DNA from: Strigops habroptila
Taxonomy: Eukaryota; Chordata; Aves; Psittaciformes; Psittacidae
Assembly (NCBI RefSeq): GCF_004027225.2
Contig: NC_044298.2
Span: 620,001 to 684,000, forward strand
Direction of reading: 5' to 3'
Length of the DNA stretch: 64,000 nucleotides
Part shown: piece by piece, positions 51,501-60,098 of the stretch
Layout: each line of letters starts with the position of its first letter
How positions within the stretch are numbered: the stretch's first letter is position 1
The notes under the pieces: generated by a model
The model's database searches: none
Seen by the model: the letters and a program-made list of their open reading frames with translations, nothing else
What the model was told of the DNA's origin: nothing
Program-made: the position numbers and the translations under genes

Positions 51501-53486
51501 GGCGTCCCCACGGCCGGACACGCTGGTAGGTGGCGATGGATGCGGGATGGGGATGCTTCTGTGCAGCCAGGGTGCAGCAGAGGTTTCAATGGGGCTGGGT
51601 GGGATTAAACTCAAACAGGTTAAATGAGGTTAATTCAGGTTAAATGAGGTTAAATCCCTGCTCCTGCTGCTCCAGACACTGGGATTTGATCCCTCAGAAG
51701 AGAAGGCTCCAGGGAGACCTTAAAGCAGCTCCCAGTGCCTAACGGGGCTACAAGAAACATGGAGAGGGGCTTTGGGCAAGGGATGTAGGGACAGGACAAG
51801 CAGGAATGGCTTTAACCTGCCAGAGGGGAGACTGAGATGTGAAGTTCTTCCCTGTGAGGGTGGTGGGACACTGGCACAGGGTGCCCAGAGAAGCTGTGGC
51901 TGCCCCATCCCTGGCAGTGTTCAAGGCCAGGTTGGACACAGGGGCTTGGAGCAACCTGCTCTAGTGGAAGGTGTCCCTGCCTGTGGCAGGGGGTTGGAAC
52001 TGGAGGAGCTTTAAAGGTCCTTCCAACCTAAACCATTCCATGGTTTTATGATTAGAGCTGGTCTGAGGTGGGCGGTTGTGCTGGGAGAATGGGGGGAGCA
52101 GGTGGGAAGGTTCTGCTGGGCTGGGAGGAGGGGGATGCTGGTGGGTCGTGCTGCCTGGGCTGGTGCTGGGGTCTGCACAGGGGTGCAGGATGCTGCCAAA
52201 GCCTAAAGACCTCTTTCTACTCCCTGCAGATTTCAGGGAAGTACTTTATACCAAAGCACTGGAGGACACCATGTCCAGCTCCTCAGCGGACACAGGTCAG
52301 GGCACTGGAATGTACTGGGCTATACAAGGAGGTGAGGGGTGCTTCTGTAGCCCTTTGGGGATCAGGGTCACCCTTCTGGGGGCTTGGGGACAGGTCCCGT
52401 TGGGAGCAGCATCCCATGGTGCGATGGTGGTGTCCCCGCAGGGCTGTGCTCGGAGGCCTGCCTGTGCCGCCGCTCTCACTGTGACTCCCCGCCGCTGCTC
52501 CGGGCTGGCTCAGCAGGGAAGAGCAAGGTGCTGCCCTCCAAGAAGGTGACGCAGCAGCTCTCCAAGAGCACGACCCGCTCCCTGGGGGACCTCAAGGTCT
52601 GCCGGAGCACCCGCGGGCTGGTGGCCAGGTTCCTGCAGAGACCCAAGCGCACTGCGGAGGTGCCCGGGCACAGCTCCCCGGGGCACAAGCAGGTGGGTTC
52701 CTTCGCAGGGAGCCCCATCCGTACCCTCTTCCTCCCTGCGCTCTCCACCAGCATCTCCACGCTGGCTCTTCCAGGGTCTCTGTTCCCCTGCCATGCACCC
52801 CGTGGTGTCGGCACCCCAGCTCCAGGCAGGGGCTGCGGGCAGAGCTTCCCTCCTGCGTCACTGTCCTTGCCTAGCCCTCCTTGGTGTGGCAGTTCCTTCC
52901 CTTAGTCCCCAGCTGTAGCCATGAGTGGGAAAATCACGCGTGTCGCAATGGTTTTGGCTTTGCCCCTGAGTCACCTCAGCCCGGAAGCAGCTGCTGGGAT
53001 GTCCCAGCCTTGGCTTAAGGGATGTTGGAGACCTTGCGCAGCCCAGGAGGCCCCAGTGGAGCTCTTCATCAGGGACTGTAGCGGTAGGACAAGGGGTGAT
53101 GGGTTCTAACTGAAACAGGGGAAGTTCAGGTTGGAGATAAGGCAGAAGTTCTTCCCTGTGAGGGTGATGGGGAACTGGAATGAATTGGATGGAAAAGCTG
53201 TGGCTGCCCCATCCCTGGCAGTGTTCAAGGCCAGGTTGGACACAGGGGCTTGGAGCAACCTGCTCTACTGGAAGACACGTGGCTGCAGCCTGTCCCCATG
53301 GGGCTGCAGGTTCCCTGGAGCGCCTGGCCCGGAGCAGAGCGGCCCCACGACGGCATCCACCTGCAGAGCTGCGGGGACCTCAGCTCCACCTCGTCCCTGC
53401 GCCGGCTCCTGTCTGCGCGCCGGCTGGAGCGCGGCCGCCCGCGGAGCCTCAGCGGGACCTGCAAGGACAGCGAGAGCGCCCTCTGA
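48543..53486 (+). CDS. ENTREP3: ENTREP3 / FAM189B membrane protein (12 exons, 678 aa)
   Basis: ENTREP proteins are four-pass membrane adaptors; a paralog recruits the ubiquitin ligase ITCH through PPxY motifs. Exons: 48543-48761, 49387-49443, 49586-49696, 49841-49966, 50061-50168, 50332-50492, 50590-50689, 50772-50856, 50950-51525, 52230-52295, 52442-52692, 53310-53486 (2037 nt). The membrane spans lie near residues 28-55, 74-89, 93-117 and 172-200. PPPYYPPEY (about 244-251) and PPSYE (about 280) are WW-domain ligands. The Ser-rich tail keeps EDSCLLELQGS, SVDYVLFRSIQRSRA, LVARFLQ and SCGDLSS.SSLRRLL. The match to remembered human FAM189B is clear along the whole length. The ATG follows gcagcc, and the human protein has one extra Met. 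Function of this family member is not well established. Confidence 0.94.
51617..51652 (+). repeat. Four AGGTTA half-sites in 10-bp phase (DR4 array)
   Basis: AGGTTA occurs at 51617, 51627, 51637 and 51647, each separated by four bases (aatg or attc), inside an ENTREP3 intron. It may be a tandem repeat or a nuclear-receptor-like DR4 element. Confidence 0.7.
51697..52052 (+). mobile_element. CR1 LINE 3' fragment in ENTREP3 intron
   Basis: It reads aggctccagggagaccttaa through ctgtgagggtggtgggacac to a tail with aaaccattccatggttttat. It is a plus-strand CR1 in the intron between 51525 and 52230. Confidence 0.92.
53020..53274 (+). mobile_element. CR1 LINE fragment next to the last ENTREP3 exon
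   Basis: CR1 text (ggacaaggggtgatgggttc, ctgtgagggtgatggggaac, gcaacctgctctactggaag) stops abruptly at 53274 without its 3' tail. This is only 35 bp before the acceptor of the terminal exon at 53310. Confidence 0.88.
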
Positions 53487-53935
53487 CCGCGGGGACCCCT
53501 CCGTTGCGGCAAAGGGGGGACCCCACTCCGGGCCGTGGCCCTCGGACATTGCTGCCGCCCCGGCGGGGCTGGCTCCTGCGCCGCTGCCCCCTCCCCAGCG
53601 GGACCGGGGCGAGGGGCTGGTCCCCTGCGGTGTCTGCTGCGGGGCCGTTGTGTCCCCAGCCCTGTGCCCTGCGCCAGCCGTGCCTGTGCCCTGCCCCGTC
53701 CCCTGCGCTGGCCATGCCTGTCCCCTGCACCAGCTGTGCCTGTACCCCAGGGCGGCCACGCCTGTCCCGTCCTGCCCCTGCCCGGTCCCCGCACCGGTCC
53801 CCCGCGCTGGCCGTGCCCGTCCCCTGCTGCCCGCCGCGGGGTGCCCGGGGCCGCGCTCCGGGGCCGGTCCCGCGGCGCTCGGGCCGCGCCGCCCCCCGCT
53901 AGAGACTGAATAAAGGTGATCTCCGCCTCCACCGG
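53487..53935 (+). other. ENTREP3: ENTREP3 3'UTR
   Basis: A poly(A) signal AATAAA at 53909-53914 closes a 3'UTR of about 440 bp that includes repeated cc-rich variants of ccctgcgctggccatgcctg. Confidence 0.8.
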
Positions 53936-54451
53936 GACCGTGCCGCCGGTGCCGCCGGGGGAAGGGGCGGGAACGGGTCAGCTGACGCTGGTCATATGAC
54001 GGACGGGGCGGGCGCCTGGTCCCCGGTGGGACTGGCGGCGCGGCCGGTACCGGCGCTGGCGGCGGGAGCAGCGGGGACCCAGCGCCGTGCCCGAGCGGTG
54101 CTCGGAGCCCCCCGCGCCTCCCGGTGCCCCCCGGTGCCCGGGGAGGGGCTGAACGGCTCCTCCGGGACCGCGGCCCCGTTACCGGCGCGGGGTAGGGCCA
54201 GGCCCCTGCCCGCTGTGTTACTTAACCAGGGCCCGGCCCGCCCAGTGCCGGTGCCGTTCCTGCACCGGCGCCCCGGGCGGGGGCGGAACGGGAAGCCCAG
54301 GCGCCCTTAAAGGTGAGGCCAGCAGAGAGCCCGGTGCTGCAGGGTCGGCGGCCGGACCGGCTCGGCTCAGCTCGGCTCGACACCGGGACGGGAGACTCCA
54401 TACACCGCAGGCTCCGTACCCCGGGACCTGCCTGGGGACGCAGAAGGGACC
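53936..54451 (+). promoter_or_regulatory. GBA1: GBA1 promoter with two palindromic E-boxes
   Basis: Within 60 bp after the ENTREP3 poly(A) site lie GTCAGCTGAC (53977-53986) and GTCATATGAC (53991-54000). Both are palindromes of the form GTCANNTGAC, like the lysosomal CLEAR element GTCACGTGAC bound by TFEB. CpG-rich sequence follows to the ATG at 54452. Regulation by TFEB is inference from motif and gene class. Confidence 0.55.
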
Positions 54452-57057
54452 ATGGTGACCACCGGGGCTGGTGCCCTGGGCTGGTGTCTGTGGCTGCTGC
54501 TGGTGGGCGTGCACTGGGCTGCAGGTGAGCCGGGGGGTGTCAGGGGCTGGGGGCACCACGGGCAGCACTGGAGCTGGGGTGCCCGGGGCGGTGATGGGGT
54601 GCCCGGGGCGGTGATGGGGTGCCCGGGGCAGTGATGGGGTGCCCATCACAGGGGCAGAGGCAGCACCCGGGGCAGGCAGCACGCTGTAGCAGGGACATCC
54701 CCAGCCCGGCCGCTGCCCACCCCCTGCCCGTGCTCCCCAGGGGCCCAGCCCTGCAGCCCCAAGTACTTCGGCCGCGATGCCATGGTGTGTGTCTGCAACG
54801 CCACGTACTGCGACACGCTGGACCCCGTGGTGCTGCCGGCGCCGGGCACATACGTCAAGTATGAGAGCAGCAAGGCTGGGAAGCGGCTGGAGCGCAGCGA
54901 GGGGAGCTTCCAGCGCAGCCTGCGTGCCCCAGGTACCTGTTGTGGCTGTGAGAGATGGGCCGGACCCTGCCCGCCACCGGCCGTCACACCGGCTCCCTTC
55001 TGCAGACCTCGTCCTGACCGTGGACACGGCGCAGCGGTACCAGGAGGTGAAGGGTTTTGGTGGCTCCATCACTGATGCGGCCGCCATCAACATCTTGTCC
55101 CTGCCGGAAACAGCCCAAGATCATCTGCTGCGCTCCTACTTCTCTGAGGAAGGTGAGAACATTGAGGGGGCAAAAGGGATGGTGGCAGGGACCTTGCAGG
55201 CCTCTGCATGGGTGTCCTCCTGTCCCACCCCCTGTGCCTGCAGGGCTGGAGTACAACCTGGTCCGGCTTCCTATGGCCAGCTGCGACTTCTCCCTCCATG
55301 CCTACACCTATGACGATGTTCCCTTTGACTACGAGCTGAAGCACTTCAGCCTGCGAGATGAGGACACGAAGCTGAAGGTGAGCAGCGGGAGGGAGTGGGA
55401 TGGGATGGGGTGGGATGGGGAGCGCAGGGGCTCAGCTCAGCCCATCTCTCTGCCCCCTCCACAGATACCCCTCCTGCAGCGAGCCTCAGCCATGAGCAAG
55501 TGGCCACTGTCGCTCTACGCCAGCCCCTGGACCTCCCCGACCTGGATGAAGACCAGCGAGTCCTTTGTGGGGAAGGGCACACTGAAGGGGCAGGCAGGGG
55601 ACAAGTACCACAAGACCTGGGCCAACTACTTTGTACGGTGAGGAGCGCCCGGGGCGAGGGGAAAGGGGAGAGACCTGGCACTGGGGTCACCCCATGGCTC
55701 ACCCGTTGCTCTGCACCCAGGTTCCTGGATGAATACGCCAAACACAACCTGACCTTCTGGGCAGTGACAGCGGAGAATGAGCCCTCGGCTGGGCTGATCA
55801 ACAACTACCCCTTCCAGTGCCTGGGCTTCACGGCCGAGCAGCAGCGGGACTTCATCGCACGGGACCTGGGCCCTGCGTTGGCCCACAGCTCCCACCGCGG
55901 GATCCAGCTCATCATCCTGGATGACAACCGGCTCCACCTCCCGCACTGGGCCAAAGTGGTGAGCGTGGCACAGGGTCCAGCAGCACAGCGAGGGGGCAGA
56001 GCCCCTGTCCTGTGTCACAGCACATCCCCCGTGGGGCTGGTGCACTGCCCCATGGGATCCAGTGGTGGCTGATGTCTCCCTGCCAGGTCCTGGAAGATGA
56101 AGAGGCAGCTCGCTACGTCCATGGCATCGGCATCCACTGGTACCTGGACTTCATCGGTCCCATACAGGACACAGTGGTGCCCACTCATGAGCTGTTCCCA
56201 GACTACTTCATCCTGGCCACGGAGGCGTGCATCGGGGCCCATTTCTGGGAGAGGGATGTGATCCTGGGCTGCTGGGAGCGGGGGAACCAGTACAGCCACA
56301 GCATCCTAATGGTGAGGCCCTGGTGCCGCCCCATGTGGCTGGCCCCAGAGGGCTCCCGCTGTGCCCCATCTCCTGCCGGCACACCGCTCCTTGGGCACAC
56401 ATCTGGGCTGTCCTGTTGCAGAACCTGAACCACTTTGTGTCTGGCTGGACCGACTGGAACCTGGCCCTGGACCTGGAGGGGGGCCCCAACTGGGTCAAGA
56501 ACTACGTGGACAGCCCCATCATTGTGGACACCAGTGAAGGCATCTTCTACAAACAGCCCATGTTCTACCACATGGGGCACTTCAGGTGGGTCAGGACCCC
56601 CCTGACATGCGTTGGGGTCCCCCTAACATGCTGCCCGGGCCCCAGCTCCATGGTTGCTGTAGCAGCTTGTCGGGATGGGAGCTCTTCTGGGGTCTGACTC
56701 CCTTCCTGGGGTTGCTGTTCACTCATGCCCGTGCAGTAAGTTCATCCCTGAGGGCTCCCAGCGCGTGGGGCTTGTTGCCTCCAAGGAGTCCAAGAAGACA
56801 GACCTGGAGTACACGGCATTCCTGCGCCCCGACGGCGCCGTGGTGGTGGTGGTTCTGAACCGGTGAGTGATGCACCCAGTGTGGGGTGTCCTGCTGTGCC
56901 TTGTGCACCCATGGAGCTGCCGCAGGGCTGACCCCGCTGCTCCTCACCCTCCAGGTCCCCACAGAACATCACCTTCGGGCTGGCCGATAGCGTTGGCCTC
57001 ATCGCAGCCATGGCTCCGGCCAACTCCATCCAGACCTACCTGTGGCAGCGGCAGTGA
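54452..57057 (+). CDS. GBA1: GBA1 lysosomal glucosylceramidase (10 exons, 524 aa)
   Basis: GBA1 hydrolyses glucosylceramide in lysosomes (glycoside hydrolase family 30). Exons: 54452-54524, 54741-54932, 55006-55152, 55244-55377, 55465-55637, 55721-55958, 56087-56311, 56422-56585, 56737-56862, 56955-57057 (1575 nt). A hydrophobic signal peptide (residues 1-25) precedes the mature start [10 protein letters not shown]. The acid/base Glu260 sits in TAENEPSAG and the nucleophile Glu365 in LATEACIG. They are 105 residues apart, as in human (235/340). [31 protein letters not shown] and GWTDWNLAL are all kept. The glycosylation site NATYC is present. The mature length of about 499 aa matches human 497. 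This copy looks like the orthologous, functional enzyme. Confidence 0.97.
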
Positions 57058-57300
57058 TGGGGCTGGGATGCCCGTGGCTGGCCAGGGGCTGGGTTGAGCT
57101 GGTGCTCCACTGCCTCGGGCCTGGGACAGTGGAGGAAGAGTCCTACCACCGCAATGGAGCCGAGTGCTTGGATGAGCTGGGCAGCACCAGGCATGTGTAG
57201 GAGGTCCAGGGGCACCGGTGCCCCTTGGGGTGGAGATCCCACAGGCTGTGAATGCTGTTTCCTGCTGCTCTGCCATTAAATGCTGATGCTGCCTCGATGT
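57058..57300 (+). other. GBA1: GBA1 3'UTR
   Basis: ATTAAA at 57275-57280 is the likely poly(A) signal, about 220 bp after the stop. Confidence 0.7.
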
Positions 57301-58097
57301 GTGATGGGGTCAGGGCTGCAGGAGCATCACAGCATGATGGGTTCAGGGGATGAGCCAGCTCTGGGTGGGGTCAGGGCATCCACAACCTTCTCCTGTGGCT
57401 TTGCAGCAAGAGGGATGCCGCCTGGGTAGCACCAGCCCTGCAGTGCTGGTGCCATCCCCGGCAAGGATGGGACAACATGGTCCCCACTGTGATGAGCAGG
57501 TCCGGGGTGCACCAGGGCCCTCGGGATGGAGCCGGGGCAGCTTGAGCAAGAGGGATGAGGATGGGAGTGGACGCCGAGCGGGGCGCACCCAGGAGGAAGC
57601 AGGAGGGTGTTGCTGAGCAGAGGATTAGGGCAGCGAGGTCACGGGTGCGGGTGAGGAAGGGCTGCGGCAGGCGGGATGCTGACGGGGCTGACAGTGATGC
57701 TGCGTGGGCCGGGCACAGCTCGGTCACCGCGGGATGTTGGCACATCCCCAGGACACGGCTCGGGGATGCCCCATGGGACCCCGCATCGTGTCCTGGGGAA
57801 AGCTGCGGTGCAGAGGGGCAGGAGCATCCCGCTCCCGCCCGGAGGCGGTTTGTCCACAAGAGGGATCCCGCTCCCAGCATCCCGCTCCCAGCATCCCTGT
57901 GCCCGGTGCAGCGCTGCTCGGCTGCTCCTCCACCTGCTGCTGCTTCCCCACGTCCTTACTCTCCGCGTTCCTTTAACCTTTTGCCATTCCTGGTAATAAA
58001 AGCTGATATCCGGATGCTGAATCATCGCGGGACAGAGCGCTCTTCCCTGTGCTCTGCTCCAAAGGACCAAATGGAGAGGGGGAGAATCCTCCAATGT
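57301..58097. other. Spacer between the two GBA1 copies, first part
   Basis: No exon was recognised. The sequence is GC-rich, with a short repeat ctcccagcatcccg around 57868-57895 and an AATAAA at 57994-57999 of unknown use. Confidence 0.55.
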
Positions 58098-58440
58098 CAG
58101 AGAATCACAGAATCAGTGAGATTGGAAAAGACCTTTCAGCTCATCACGTCCAACCCATTTCCCACCACTGCCAAGGCCACCACTAACCCGTGGCACTAAG
58201 GCCTCGGCTACACGGGGTGTGAACACTTGCAGGGCCGGTGACTGCAGCACTGCCCTGGGCAGCCTGTTCCAATACCCGAGCACCCTTTGGGGAAGGAATT
58301 GTTCCTAATACCCAGCACAGAGCGGCTTGAAGAGGATCTGCTGAGGGCGCCCGGCACCTCCTGCACCACCTGCTCCCTGCCAAGGAGTTGCCTTTCCCCT
58401 GGGTCTCACTTTTCCTGCTCAGCAGGAAGCTCTTATCATC
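58098..58440 (-). mobile_element. Diverged CR1 LINE fragment between GBA1 copies
   Basis: agaatcacagaatcagtgag and ttggaaaagacctttcagct, then caccactgccaaggccacca and gggcagcctgttccaatacc resemble an older CR1 subfamily on the minus strand. The distal end is uncertain. Confidence 0.75.
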
Positions 58441-59180
58441 CAGTGTAGATAAGGACCAGCTCCAGCAGCCTCCGCAGCTTTCCCTCCAAGGAGCTGTGGG
58501 GACCCGAGTTAGCCGCGGGGCTGTTGCTGGGTGGGGGGCAAGCAGAGATAGACCCTGAGACAGGGAGGGAAAGGGTGTCCGGAGCATCCTGGGTGGCTGG
58601 TGGTGCCCTAAGCTCACAGTGGGGCAGCACTGACCTATTAACCCCTCCCAAAACTGGGGCTCATTAGCTTGGGTGTATCAGCTGAGCTGTTAGTCACAGC
58701 CGGGGGTGGGAGAGCCACGGCGCAGAGGGACAGAGCCAGGAGCTGCCTCTGGAGCTGCCCGTCCCCGTGTGCCCCGGTGGCAGCTCGCCTGGGCTTGGCT
58801 CCAGCGGAGGTGTGAGAGCGCGGCAGGGCAGTGCTGCAGGGAAGGAGGAACCTGATGGGTTGAATTGCCCCAGAGCTGCGTCTGGGGTGCCAGGAAAGGA
58901 GAAAATCCATCGGGAAGCGCTGCTAGTGGAGAGGGAGAGCCAACGGGGTGGGGTTAACCCTGCGAGGGACCCGCTGAGCCCCATGCGGGTGCTCATGGGC
59001 AGATGGAGCAGTGGCTCCCACCTGGGCCACCCCTGTGGGGAGATGCCGAGGGTGCCCCCGCAGCAATGGGTGCATGAACAGGAGCACCCACCCCATCCTG
59101 TCCGTGGGAGCAGGCACGGTGCTGAGCTCTGCTCCTGGCACAGCCGGGGTTGGGGCAGCAGGTTCCCTTCCATGGGTCTG
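58441..59180. other. Spacer between the two GBA1 copies, second part
   Basis: No gene or repeat was recognised in this stretch. Confidence 0.5.
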
Positions 59181-59316
59181 GCTCTATATATATGGGTCTG
59201 CTACTGCTGGGGGTGAGAGCAAAGCCCTGGCCACGCAGGAGCTGCTGCTCCTACTGCTATTGCTGCTACTATTGCTACTGCTTCTACGCCTCCATGGCGT
59301 GTGCTGAGGTGGGGTG
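59181..59316 (+). promoter_or_regulatory. Candidate TATA promoter and leader exon of the GBA1-like gene
   Basis: A TATATATA box (59185-59192) is followed about 120 bp later by a donor-like gtgagtg at 59313. In between is a leucine-codon trinucleotide repeat. It is the only promoter-like signal noticed upstream of the second GBA1 copy, which lacks a CpG island. This is a weak prediction. Confidence 0.25.
59236..59292 (+). repeat. (CTG/CTA/TTG)n trinucleotide repeat
   Basis: Repeated ctgctgctcctactgctatt-type triplets would code for a leucine run in one frame. No convincing start codon or signal-peptide context was found. Confidence 0.75.
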
Positions 59317-60098
59317 AGTGCAACAGGCTGGGGCATGGCAGCGGCCCCAGCTCCTGTGTGCCTGCACCTAAAGGTTATTCTGCTGCACTGGGTGATGCAG
59401 CCACATTTGCCATCCTGGCCATGGGGCTCTGGACCCTCCCCACGCTGGATGCATGGTCACAGCATGCGTTCTCTTGGGGAGAATGAAGGCAAGGGGGTGA
59501 TGGGCAGGGGTAAATGGCCCAAGGTGCTGTTAGAGCAGGGATTCATTCAGACCCTGCCTGGCAAAAGAAAGAAATCAGCTCTTCCTTCAGGGCAGTGCAG
59601 TGGGTTCAGGGGTGCCCCATGCTGCATCCCCCTGTGCTGGGGGGAGCTTTGCATGCGGTCAGAGCTGCTAGAATGGGGTCCCTGTCTCTCTTCTCCAGGG
59701 CCTGATGTCCTTTGCATGGCAGCAGCAGGAGAGGGGGTCCCGGTGCTCCCCAGCTCCGGCCCTGCAGCGAGGAGATGTGCGGTGATGGTCCAGGACCAGC
59801 AGAAGGTGTGGGGTGGGGAGGGAGCGAGGAGGAGCTATGGGGGTGGGAGAGGGTGTGCGGAGGGAGGTCTTGGAGCAAGGTGAGGTGGGGAGGCTGGAGC
59901 CGCCTGAGGAGGAGCAGGTCGGAGCAGCCGGGGCAGAGCTGGGTGGGTTGTGGGTACCGGGGAGCGATGGACCCACCTCACCCTCCTACAAGGGGTTTTG
60001 GGACGGTGCTGGGGAACACAGCCTGTGCCTCCATCCCCACCCCAGCTGAGGGTGCCCCTACCCGCAGGCTCTGCTCGCTGGGGGGACACAGAGGGACC
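59317..60098. other. Upstream region of the GBA1-like gene
   Basis: It is non-coding as far as can be seen. Similarity to GBA1 begins near the ccgcaggctc word just before the ATG (60065 here, 54403 in GBA1), which may mark the duplication edge. Confidence 0.45.

Noticed and set aside
59011-59307. Leucine-run peptide as a signal sequence for the GBA1-like gene
   Set aside because: The run comes from a trinucleotide repeat; the real signal peptide is encoded at 60099 directly before the in-phase exon 2.
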